Shown here piece after piece: positions 8,205 to 15,275 of a stretch of 39,970 nt of DNA. A program made the position numbers and the translations under genes. How positions within the stretch are numbered: position 1 is the stretch's first letter; each line of letters opens with the position of its first letter. The notes beneath the pieces are model-generated. The model searched no databases and had not been told where the DNA came from. It saw only the letters and a program-made list of their open reading frames with translations. Origin of the DNA: Bryobacterales bacterium (GTDB taxonomy: Bacteria; Acidobacteriota; Terriglobia; Bryobacterales; Bryobacteraceae); assembly GCA_025350625.1 (NCBI GenBank), contig JANXXL010000207.1, positions 1 through 39,970 on the forward strand, in the 5' to 3' direction.

Positions 8205-9053
8205 ATGAATGCCCGGACCCGGTTGTGGTTGGTGATAGGCGGCCTCGCCGCTTCCGTCGGGGCAGTGTACGCATTCCAACGCGAGTTCCGCGTCTATGCG
8301 AGCCTCGAAGGCTACGACAACGTTCCCCTGCCTGACGATTACCGTGTTCCCGCCGAGTTTGTGTTCGCCCGTCTGATGTATCCCTCCCATCCGCGCGCCC
8401 GCTTCAGCCGTCCGATCGGTTTTGGCGGACGCTTCGACTGGCGCGAAGGCGGCACCAGCTGGTCGCAGGATTATCCCCGCGCCGACCGCCAGTTCTCACA
8501 AGCGCTGCGGCGCCTGACCCGTCTCGATACCCGGTCGGTCGAACAACCTGTCAATTTGGATGACGGCGACGACGTGTATAACTGGCCGTGGCTCGCCGCC
8601 GGTGAAATGGGCGATTGGAAGCTAACCGATTCGCAAGCCGCGCGCCTCCGCGATTATTTGCTGCGCGGCGGTTTCCTGATGCTCGACGACTTCTGGGGGA
8701 CCGAAGAATGGGACCGCTTCGAAGAAAGCATGCGCCTGATATTCCCGGACCGTGAGATTGTCGAAATCGCCGACGACGATCCCATCTTTCACGCCGTTTA
8801 CGATCTGGACGACCGCTACCAGATCCCGGGCCAGTGGGCCCTCATGCGCGGGACTACTTACCGCAACGACGGAGCCCACGCCTATTGGAAAGGCATTTAC
8901 GACGACCACGGACGCCTCATGGTCGCCATGGATTTTAACTCCGATGTGGGCGATTCGTGGGAATGGGCAGACTCGCCGCGCTATCCCGAAAAGTATTCCG
9001 CGCTAGGCATTCGCATCGGCGTGAATTACGTAGTCTATTCGCTCACTCACTGA
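8205..9053 (+). CDS. DUF4159 domain protein, membrane-anchored or secreted
   Basis: A 282-aa protein with an N-terminal hydrophobic segment (about residues 5-22), which suggests export or anchoring. The rest matches DUF4159: FVFARLMYP near the start, the RADRQFSQALRRLTRLDTRS block, a DDVYNWPWLAAGE stretch, LRDYLLRGGFLMLDDFWG, and FPDREIVEIADDDPIFHAVYDL. The LLRGGFLMLDDF part resembles the glutamine-amidotransferase-like fold assigned to this family, but no catalytic Cys is evident. Function is unknown. In other genomes DUF4159 often lies with MoxR/VWA genes; none is adjacent here, and it appears to be a single-gene unit. Confidence 0.85.
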   Translation: MNARTRLWLVIGGLAASVGAVYAFQREFRVYASLEGYDNVPLPDDYRVPAEFVFARLMYPSHPRARFSRPIGFGGRFDWREGGTSWSQDYPRADRQFSQALRRLTRLDTRSVEQPVNLDDGDDVYNWPWLAAGEMGDWKLTDSQAARLRDYLLRGGFLMLDDFWGTEEWDRFEESMRLIFPDREIVEIADDDPIFHAVYDLDDRYQIPGQWALMRGTTYRNDGAHAYWKGIYDDHGRLMVAMDFNSDVGDSWEWADSPRYPEKYSALGIRIGVNYVVYSLTH

Positions 9054-9061
9054 GTTGCGCT

Positions 9062-9949
9062 TCAGCGTCCGCGTACCACCGCAGCTTCCCGCAACTTAGC
9101 CAGCTCGCGGCGGGCGATGGTAGCCCATTCGCTCGAAGGGTCGAGCTTCAGGTAGGCCATCCAGTGGCGAACCGCCTTCATGGACTGCTGCGCACCTTGA
9201 TACAGCAGGGCAATGTTATAGTGCGCATCCGCATAATTCGGCGCAATGCGCAGCGCCGCCAGATAGCATTCCAAAGCGCGCACCCGGTCGCCGCGTTCAT
9301 CGCAGAGATTTCCCAGGTCGAAGTGCGCGAGCGCGTATTCCGGGTCAGCTTTTGTGGCCAGAACGTAGTAGCGCTCCGCCAGACTGAAATCGCGAGTGTT
9401 GAAATAAATGGTCCCCAGATTTACCAGTGCGCCCGCCGAGCCTGGATCGAGCTCGATGGCCTTGCGATAAGCCTCGATGGCTTGCGTGGGGTGAGTTCCG
9501 TTAGCTTCCAAATCCAGACCTCGCTGGAACCAGTGCTCAGCCGCCTGCCGTTGCTCGCGCTCGGCGCGAGGATTTTCCTTGGCACGGAATTCCAGCAAAC
9601 GGCTCAGCTCAGCCGGATCGAAATCGAGTAAAAGTTGGCCGGATTCGGCGTCCATCGAATGGCCTTCCAGCTCCACGCGAATCTTTTTGCCGTGAGCGTA
9701 CAGCTTCAGTTCGGTAAGCGGATCCTCCACTCCGCGCAGCTTCTTGATCAGCGCCTGCAGAGCGAGCCGGATCTGTCGCGGAGGAACCTTGCTATGGCGC
9801 AGCTTGATCAGCGTCCGCAACGCCAGCAACTCGCGGAACCCGTAGTTGGCGGCCGGCTGGACCAGTTTCTGCTGTTCCCAACTCTTCAGTTGCTTCTCGG
9901 AAACCTTCAGCAGACGCCGGGCCGCTTCGCGAGTAAAAGACTGACTCAT
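9062..9949 (-). CDS. MerR-like HTH fused to tetratricopeptide repeats
   Basis: The N-terminal 70 residues look like a MerR-type winged helix: SFTREAARRLLKVSEKQLKSWE (helix-turn-helix), then QQKLVQPAANYGFRELLALRTL (wing) and KVPPRQIRLAL. After a linker with a short beta-rich segment, at least four TPR units follow from about residue 145: AEHWFQRGLDLEANG, AIEAYRKAIELDPGSAGAL, AERYYVLATKADPEYALAH, ALECYLAALRIAPNYADAH. It probably couples DNA binding to protein-protein contacts instead of ligand binding. I chose ATG 9949 (MSQSFTREA) because the five residues encoded upstream look non-family; ATG 9964 is also possible. The ThiE-like gene ends 10-25 bp upstream in the same direction, so they are probably co-transcribed. 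Confidence 0.8.
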   Translation of the reverse strand: MSQSFTREAARRLLKVSEKQLKSWEQQKLVQPAANYGFRELLALRTLIKLRHSKVPPRQIRLALQALIKKLRGVEDPLTELKLYAHGKKIRVELEGHSMDAESGQLLLDFDPAELSRLLEFRAKENPRAEREQRQAAEHWFQRGLDLEANGTHPTQAIEAYRKAIELDPGSAGALVNLGTIYFNTRDFSLAERYYVLATKADPEYALAHFDLGNLCDERGDRVRALECYLAALRIAPNYADAHYNIALLYQGAQQSMKAVRHWMAYLKLDPSSEWATIARRELAKLREAAVVRGR

Positions 9950-9973
9950 TGCCGGATGTGCCACGCATGAATT

Positions 9974-10552
9974 TTAACAGGACTGGTATAGCGAAATCGC
10001 GGCAACGCCGGCGGCGCCGACGCGCAAGCAGTCCTCCGTGTTCGCATTGGTGATGCCTCCCAATGCCAATAGCGGCATGCGCACCGTGCGCGCCGCTTGG
10101 GCGAGAGCTTCGATTCCTAACGGCTCCATGCCGATAGCTTTGGAACGTGGCATGAATACCGGACCGAAGACCGCATAATCGGCGCCTTCGTCTTCAGCTG
10201 CCCGGACCTCATCCAGCGTATGGCAGGAGACCCCAATGAGAAACCCCGCTGGTGTGTATGCGCGCCAATCGCGCGGAGCGGGCGATCCGGCGGGTAGATG
10301 AGCGCCTCCGGCCCCCGCTGCCAGGGCCACATCGATGCGGGTATTCACCAGAATTTTCGAATGGAAGGGATTGGGAAGCGCGAGCAATTGCTCCGTGAGT
10401 GCAAAAAGCTCCAGGGCCGGGAGATCTTTTTCGCGGATCTGGATCCACTCGATACCGGCCTCCAGATTGCGTGCCACACTTTCCAGCAGACTGATGCCTG
10501 CAGGTAAGCTACGGCGATCCGTAACGTAGCACCTGATCGGACGGGGATGCAT
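9974..10552 (-). CDS. ThiE/TenI superfamily protein with altered metal-site residues
   Basis: A TIM-barrel protein of the thiamine-phosphate synthase/TenI superfamily (192 aa). Conserved parts are IQIREKDL (the Q-x-R-x-K phosphate and pyrimidine-binding strand), IGVSCHTLDEVRAAEDEGADYAVFGPVF, and ALGGITNANT followed by GAAGVAAISL. In ThiE the Mg-pyrophosphate is held by Asp residues in an N-D pair and in the strand ending in HLGQxD. Here these positions read VNTR and HLPAGS, and the TxTK loop reads MPRSK. It may therefore be a TenI-like tautomerase or a specialised paralogue and not a working ThiE. The window also holds thiL, but 5 kb away and not in the same unit. Confidence 0.8.
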   Translation of the reverse strand: MHPRPIRCYVTDRRSLPAGISLLESVARNLEAGIEWIQIREKDLPALELFALTEQLLALPNPFHSKILVNTRIDVALAAGAGGAHLPAGSPAPRDWRAYTPAGFLIGVSCHTLDEVRAAEDEGADYAVFGPVFMPRSKAIGMEPLGIEALAQAARTVRMPLLALGGITNANTEDCLRVGAAGVAAISLYQSC

Positions 10553-10598
10553 GCGTTTCTTAGTGTAAGCGCCGCTGTGCTATAAAGGGCACTGCCCT

Positions 10599-10871
10599 AT
10601 GGAAGAACGCGCCTTTTTCCGCGAGTCCGAAACCACCAAGCCGGCAACGCTGAATTGCCCGTTTTGCCGGACCGCCGATACTTACGACCTGCGCTGGATG
10701 TTGCGAAAAAAACTTGACCAGGTGCCGCGCGGCGCCGACGAACGCGACCGGGCGCGCTTCGCGAAATTCGCCAGCTACATGGTATTGTTGGACGACAAAG
10801 CTATGTGTAAAAACATGCGCTGCCGCAAACGGTTTGACATTTCGGGCGTCAAGACCATGGCTTTTATCTAG
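10599..10871 (+). CDS. Small zinc-ribbon-like hypothetical protein (90 aa)
   Basis: I do not recognise a named family. The protein has a CPFC knuckle near residue 20 and a second Cys pair (CKNMRC, near 70-75) before a basic stretch (RKRFD), a layout typical of small zinc ribbons that bind nucleic acid or proteins. The middle is highly charged. The start at 10599 lies about 15 bp after a TATAAA-like element, and the gene is divergent from the ThiE-like gene over 46 bp. The next gene begins 13 bp downstream. Confidence 0.65.
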   Translation: MEERAFFRESETTKPATLNCPFCRTADTYDLRWMLRKKLDQVPRGADERDRARFAKFASYMVLLDDKAMCKNMRCRKRFDISGVKTMAFI

Positions 10872-10884
10872 CTTTCTTAAGAGT

Positions 10885-11301
10885 GTGGCTTCGGGAAACA
10901 AAATTCGCGCTGTGCTGGCCGCATGCATGGCCGTCTCCCTGCTCGCTCACCACGCAACCACAGCCGACTTCGATCTGGCAAGAAAAGTGACGATCACCGG
11001 CACCCTCACTCAAGTCGACTGGGTGAATCCACATATTGCAATGCTGGTCGATGCGAACAACGGCGGCAGCGAAACCAAGTCCTGGAGAATCGAGACCAAT
11101 CCGCCGGCGTGGTTTCAAAGAATCCACCTGGAGCGGCAGAATTTCGCCAAAGCGATCGGTCAGACTGTGGTTGTAGAAGTGAATCCCGCCAGGGATGGCA
11201 CTCCCTACGGTTTTCTGATGAACATCAAATTTGAAGACGGGACCAAGCTCGAAGTGGTTCCGGACCAGCCGCTTAGCCGCAGAAACCGAGCTCCCGAATA
11301 A
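10885..11301 (+). CDS. DUF6152 family exported protein
   Basis: A small secreted protein (about 138 aa) of the DUF6152 family, common in Acidobacteriota and Proteobacteria and of unknown function. Family hallmarks: a hydrophobic signal peptide ending just before AHH, then the FDLARKVTITGTLTQVDWVNPH strand-turn containing the W-x-NPH motif. The C-terminal half follows with VVVEVNPARDGTPYGFLMNIKF. I use GTG 10885, which gives a positively charged signal-peptide start (ASGNKIR) and a hydrophobic core. The frame is open further upstream, but those residues overlap the zinc-ribbon gene and look non-coding. Start confidence is moderate. Confidence 0.78.
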   Translation: MASGNKIRAVLAACMAVSLLAHHATTADFDLARKVTITGTLTQVDWVNPHIAMLVDANNGGSETKSWRIETNPPAWFQRIHLERQNFAKAIGQTVVVEVNPARDGTPYGFLMNIKFEDGTKLEVVPDQPLSRRNRAPE

Positions 11302-11321
11302 CCCAGCTATACTCGAACCAG

Positions 11322-11765
11322 GTGAAGTCTCTCAACATTTTTTGCCTGTTGCCGGCCATCGCCTTGCTTTCTTTCGGTCAAGCCACTCCCGAGACTTCCG
11401 TGGAGCAGACTCTCATGCAACTAGAGCGCGACTGGACCCAGGCGTCGCTAAAAAAAGACGTCGACACCTTGAACAAAATCATGGCCGACGATTGGGTCAA
11501 TATCGATTTCCAGGGTAAAGTCGTGACCAAAGCCCAGACCATCGCGAACCTGAAAACCGGATTGCCGGCAACCCAGGCCGCCGGGCTCGGAGAGATGAAG
11601 GTCCGCGTCTTTGGCGACAGCGCGATCGTGACCGGCAGCGACACCGGCAAAAGCGCATCCAAAGGCAAGCAAGTCATCGAAAAATACCTGTGGACCGATG
11701 TTTTTGTCCGGCGCAATGGCCGCTGGCAGGCGGTGGCTTCGCAGTCCACTAAAGTCGCCAGGTGA
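11322..11765 (+). CDS. DUF4440 / SnoaL-like (NTF2 fold) exported protein
   Basis: A 147-aa protein with a signal peptide (MKSLNIFCLLPAIALLSFG) followed by a cone-shaped NTF2-like domain. Recognisable are VEQTLMQLERDWTQASLKKD, TLNKIMADDWVNID, the VRVFGDSAIVTGSD strand and the C-terminal YLWTDVFVRRNGRWQAVASQ, all typical of DUF4440. Such domains act as small ligand-binding or scaffold proteins; no catalytic residues can be assigned. The start is GTG 11322. It lies 20 bp after the DUF6152 gene in the same direction and could share its transcript. Confidence 0.87.
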   Translation: MKSLNIFCLLPAIALLSFGQATPETSVEQTLMQLERDWTQASLKKDVDTLNKIMADDWVNIDFQGKVVTKAQTIANLKTGLPATQAAGLGEMKVRVFGDSAIVTGSDTGKSASKGKQVIEKYLWTDVFVRRNGRWQAVASQSTKVAR

Positions 11766-11816
11766 GTGAAAAGCCAAGCCGTTGACATATCTTTCGTCCA
11801 TTCCTCCCAATATTGC

Positions 11817-11845
11817 TTGACACATCCCCCGTCCAAGGTTAAGAT
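11817..11845 (+). promoter_or_regulatory. Sigma-70-type promoter of the outer-membrane barrel gene
   Basis: TTGACA at 11817-11822, a 17-bp spacer, and TAAGAT at 11840-11845. The -35 is a perfect consensus and the -10 matches at four of six bases. Predicted transcription start is near 11852, about 100 bases before the GTG start at 11955. A second TTGACA at 11782-11787 has no clear partner. Confidence 0.6.
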
Positions 11846-11872
11846 TCCCGGCAACCGCTTGCTTTAAGTCTG

Positions 11873-11903
11873 GATTAAACAGAGATATTTCTGGTGTTTA
11901 ATC
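11873..11903. promoter_or_regulatory. Perfect 9-bp inverted repeat in the 5' leader of the barrel gene
   Basis: GATTAAACA at 11873-11881 and its exact reverse complement TGTTTAATC at 11895-11903, separated by 13 bases. It lies between the predicted transcription start (about 11852) and the ribosome-binding site (AAGGAG, 11941-11946). It could be an operator downstream of the promoter or an mRNA stem-loop affecting stability or translation. It is AT-rich in a GC-rich setting, which favours a real element. Confidence 0.5.
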
Positions 11904-11954
11904 GCGGAACGCGAGGAAGCGAGAAAGCAAATTCTCATTCAAGGAGATCCAGGG

Positions 11955-12569
11955 GTGATCACACAACGCTTCGCCTTTACTCTAGTTGTGGGCTTTTTTG
12001 CAGCGGTTTCCGCTAATGCTCAGGACTTCTCGAGGATCAATATCTTCGGTGGTTTTGCTGTCATGCGGCCGAGCCTGCCCGGGAATTTAAGTAAGTCGCC
12101 AACGAATAGCGCCGAAATAAAATCGGTTGGCGAGGATGTGCTGGGCACCGTACCAGGCTGGGGAGCCAGCGCAACTTTAAACTTCAATCGTATTTTCGGT
12201 GTCACTGCGGATTTTAGCGGGCTCTATAAAAGCGCCGACACAATTCTAGGCTTTAAGGTAAATGCAAGCGGCAGCTTGCACACATTTCTTTTCGGCCCTA
12301 CCATCACTCTGCCGGCAAAACGGGTGAGCCCTTTCGTTCATGCCTTATTTGGCGCGGGACGCGTGTCGGCTTCGTCCGGAATACCCGGAGCCTCGTCGTT
12401 CAATGAGACGGGCTTTGCAGCCTCCGTCGGCGGCGGATTGGACATAGGCGTGAAGCGCCATTTCGCGATCAGGGTAGTCGAGGCTGATTACTTTCCTTAC
12501 CGGCATACGGATGGAAATAGCTCCATGTTTAACAATATGCGCTGGAGAGCCGGAATCGTACTCCGCTGA
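11955..12569 (+). CDS. Outer-membrane beta-barrel protein (porin-like family)
   Basis: A 204-aa exported protein with a clear signal peptide ending in SANAQ, then alternating strands ending in aromatic residues, as in small 8-stranded OmpA/OmpW-like barrels. Examples are FSRINIFGGFAVM, WGASATLNFNRIFGVTADFSG, SLHTFLFGPTI, RVSPFVHALFGAGRV and the terminal strand NMRWRAGIVLR. The GGLDIGVKRHFAIRVVEADYF strand pair is typical of the 'outer membrane protein beta-barrel' family. The start is GTG at 11955, eight bases after a strong AAGGAG. It has its own promoter and a leader inverted repeat, so it is probably expressed alone. Role, pore or structural, is unknown. Confidence 0.82.
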   Translation: MITQRFAFTLVVGFFAAVSANAQDFSRINIFGGFAVMRPSLPGNLSKSPTNSAEIKSVGEDVLGTVPGWGASATLNFNRIFGVTADFSGLYKSADTILGFKVNASGSLHTFLFGPTITLPAKRVSPFVHALFGAGRVSASSGIPGASSFNETGFAASVGGGLDIGVKRHFAIRVVEADYFPYRHTDGNSSMFNNMRWRAGIVLR

Positions 12570-12643
12570 GTCAGCCCAGCTACAAGCCAGCGGCAAGAAG
12601 CCAAGTGGGACGCACCATGTCGAGGAGTTGCACACTTTGGATA

Positions 12644-12792
12644 TTACGCCGCTTTTTTAAACCCCCGTTTATCGGCTTCCAGCAGGGCCACTAGGTCCGA
12701 TACTTCCCACAGCCGATCCGTGATGCCAGCAGCCATTGCGGGAGTGCTGCTCAAGATACGTGGATCTTGATGAAGTTGTACCGAAAGCAAGG
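12644..12792 (-). pseudogene. C-terminal remnant of an IS transposase, frameshifted
   Basis: On the minus strand one frame encodes STPAMAAGITDRLWEVSDLV followed by ALLEADKRGFKKAA and a stop at 12644. This is the tail pattern of IS1-like DDE transposases of the type TPAMxAGITDxxWxxxxxVxLLE. Just upstream, in a different frame, is FRYNFIKIHVS, matching the NFVRxHxSL motif that normally comes directly before it. The break between frames and the loss of the rest of the transposase show a dead fragment of about 150 bp. No intact terminal repeats were found. Confidence 0.6.
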
Positions 12793-12813
12793 AGCCCACT
12801 ACCCAAGCGGCGG

Positions 12814-12842
12814 TTGACTTTAAAAGCTATTTTGGATATGTT
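12814..12842 (+). promoter_or_regulatory. Possible promoter of the DUF1592/DUF1552 operon
   Basis: TTGACT at 12814-12819, a 17-bp spacer and TATGTT at 12837-12842. A start near 12849 would leave almost no leader before the ATG at 12852, so either the mRNA is nearly leaderless, the true start codon is further in, or the match is fortuitous. It sits immediately beside the IS remnant. Confidence 0.35.
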
Positions 12843-12851
12843 ACTAACGGC

Positions 12852-15275
12852 ATGGTATATTTGCGCACGGGACGCTCGCAAGTAATTGATAAAACAGGGA
12901 GATTGCTTCCCTCTACGCGGCCTGTAATCGTGCTCGCAGGTTTATTCCTGGCATGCGCTGTTTCCGTCACCGCCGCCCCGCCGCAACAGCCTGCCGCGTC
13001 ATCCGCGCCAGCCACCTCGCCCCAGCGCGCTTTGGTCAACCAGTACTGCATGGGTTGCCACAACGAAAAACTCAAAACGGCTGGCCTCGAACTCAATTCC
13101 GCGAACATCGATCACGTCGAGCAGAACCCGGACGTATGGGAAAAAGTGCTGCGCAAGGTTCGCGCCCGTTACATGCCGCCCTATGGCCTTCCGCGTCCGG
13201 ACGAGAAGACCTACGAAAGCTTCACTTCTTATCTAGAAACTTCACTCGACCGTGCGGCCGCCGCGAAGCCCAATCCCGGCCGCACCGAAACCCTGCGCCG
13301 GCTGAACCGGACCGAGTATCAAAACGCGATCCGCGATTTGCTTTCACTCGATGTCGATGTCACGGGCCTTCTCCCTAGCGATGATTCGAGCTACGGCTTC
13401 GACAATATAACGGTCGGCACCTTGTCGCCGACATTACTCGAAAGATACCTGGCAGCAGCGCAAAAGATCAGCCGCCTGGCGATCGGCGGATCGATTAAAT
13501 CTCCCGGTGGCGATACCATCATGGTCCCCTCAGATCGCACCCAGGAGGATCACTTCGACGGCTTGCCTTTTGGAACGCGCGGGGGAACCGTGGTTCACTA
13601 TACCTTCCCGCTCGATGCCGAATACGGAATCCAGCTTCGCCTCGCCCGGGATCGCAACGAGCGGGTCGAAGGCTTGTCGGCGCCCGATCAGGTGGAATTG
13701 ACCTTGGATGGCGAGCGCGTCCAATTGTTTAAGGTCGCGCCCCCACCGAATGGGCAAGATCACAGCAATGTCGACAAGGATCTCAACGTCAGGATTCAGG
13801 TGAAGGCCGGTCCCCACGATATTGGGGTTGCCTTCCCTAAAAAGACTTCCGCTCTGCTCGAAACCGAGCGCCAGCCCTACATGGCGCACTTCAATCTGGA
13901 CCGGCATCCCCGTCAGCAGCCCGCGCTCTATTCGGTTTCAATTGTTGGACCTTATAGTGCGAATGGAGCCGGAGACACCCCCAGTCGCCGCCGGATTTTC
14001 GTGTGCCACCCAGCGAAGCCGTCTGAAGAAGAGCCCTGCGCCAAGCGGATTCTGTCGACCTTCGCGCGCCGCGCCTATCGCCGTCCGCCCACCGACGCCG
14101 AAGTTGACGTTGCGCTCAAGTTCTACAAAGATGCCCGGGCAGAAGGCGCATTTGAAACCGGCATTGAAATGGCGCTTCGGGCGTTACTGGTCAGTCCGGA
14201 ATTTCTGTTCCAGATTGAGCAGGAGCCGCCCAATACAGCTCCGAATACAGCCTATCGCCTGAGTGACCTCGAAATCGCCTCGCGGTTATCGTTCTTCCTG
14301 TGGAGCAGCATCCCCGATGACCAGTTGCTGGACGTGGCCGTGGCCGGGAAGCTCAAAGACCCACAAATGATGGCCCAGCAAGTGCGCCGAATGTTGGCCG
14401 ACCCCCGCTCGGAAGCCTTGGTCAATAGCTTCGCGGATCAGTGGCTTTATCTGCGCAACTTGGCAACCACGATTCCCGACGCACGCCTGTTCCCCGATTT
14501 CGACGACAACCTGCGGCAGGCCCTGCGTCGCGAGACCCAGCTATTTTTTGCGAGTGTCATGCGTGAGGACCGGAACGTTCTCGATTTATTGAGCGCCAAA
14601 TACACCTACGTGAATGAACGGCTCGCGAAGCACTACGGTATCCCGAACGTGTACGGGAGCCAATTCCGCCGCGTTGCGTTCGACAATGACAGTGTGCGCG
14701 GAGGATTGCTCAGCCAGGGAAGCATCCTGACCGTAACCTCCTATCCCGATCGCACCTCGCCCGTCATTCGCGGCAAGTGGATTTTAACCAATATTGTCGG
14801 CGCCCCTCCTCCGCCACCTCCGCCAAATGTGCCGCCGCTGAAGGACAATGCCACTACCGGTAAGATCCTGACGATGCGGGAAAGAATGGCGCAACATCGT
14901 GCCAATCAGCCCTGCGCCGGGTGCCACAAGCTGATGGACCCCGTGGGATTCATGCTGGAGAATTTCGATGCTGTCGGCCGCTTCAGAACCGCCGAGGATG
15001 GCGTTGCCATCGACGCGTCCGGCAATCTGCCCGACGGGCTCAATTTCGTGGGAGAATCGGGACTACAGAAAGCCGTATTGAACCGGCCAGAACTGTTTGT
15101 GTCGACCACCACCGAAAAGTTGCTTACTTATGCACTCGGCCGCGGGCTGGATTATTACGACGCCCCCGCCGTGCGGAAAATTGTGCGCGACGCTCACAAC
15201 AACGACTTCCGTTTCTCATCGCTCATCGTAGGGATTGTAAACAGCACGCCATTTCAAATGAGGAGATCGCAATGA
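12852..15275 (+). CDS. DUF1592-type protein with two CxxCH haem motifs (Planctomycete cytochrome C family)
   Basis: An 807-aa exported protein with the multi-domain layout shared by Planctomycetes and Acidobacteriota. After a signal segment (about residues 22-41) comes a cytochrome-c-like motif CMGCH (66-70), then DUF1587 (RRLNRTEYQNAIRDLLSLD, near 150), a carbohydrate-binding-like beta region, DUF1595, DUF1592 (LSDLEIASRLSFFLWSSIPD), DUF1588 (GGLLSQGSILTVTSYPDRTS and a poly-Pro run), and DUF1585 (EKLLTYALGRGLDYYD). A second motif, CAGCH (688-692), lies in the DUF1588/DUF1585 linker. It is probably a periplasmic or outer-surface redox protein linked to polymer or sulfatide use; the substrate is unknown. 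The ATG at 12852 gives a long pre-signal stretch, so the start is uncertain. It overlaps the DUF1552 gene by ATGA. Confidence 0.88.
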   Translation: MVYLRTGRSQVIDKTGRLLPSTRPVIVLAGLFLACAVSVTAAPPQQPAASSAPATSPQRALVNQYCMGCHNEKLKTAGLELNSANIDHVEQNPDVWEKVLRKVRARYMPPYGLPRPDEKTYESFTSYLETSLDRAAAAKPNPGRTETLRRLNRTEYQNAIRDLLSLDVDVTGLLPSDDSSYGFDNITVGTLSPTLLERYLAAAQKISRLAIGGSIKSPGGDTIMVPSDRTQEDHFDGLPFGTRGGTVVHYTFPLDAEYGIQLRLARDRNERVEGLSAPDQVELTLDGERVQLFKVAPPPNGQDHSNVDKDLNVRIQVKAGPHDIGVAFPKKTSALLETERQPYMAHFNLDRHPRQQPALYSVSIVGPYSANGAGDTPSRRRIFVCHPAKPSEEEPCAKRILSTFARRAYRRPPTDAEVDVALKFYKDARAEGAFETGIEMALRALLVSPEFLFQIEQEPPNTAPNTAYRLSDLEIASRLSFFLWSSIPDDQLLDVAVAGKLKDPQMMAQQVRRMLADPRSEALVNSFADQWLYLRNLATTIPDARLFPDFDDNLRQALRRETQLFFASVMREDRNVLDLLSAKYTYVNERLAKHYGIPNVYGSQFRRVAFDNDSVRGGLLSQGSILTVTSYPDRTSPVIRGKWILTNIVGAPPPPPPPNVPPLKDNATTGKILTMRERMAQHRANQPCAGCHKLMDPVGFMLENFDAVGRFRTAEDGVAIDASGNLPDGLNFVGESGLQKAVLNRPELFVSTTTEKLLTYALGRGLDYYDAPAVRKIVRDAHNNDFRFSSLIVGIVNSTPFQMRRSQ

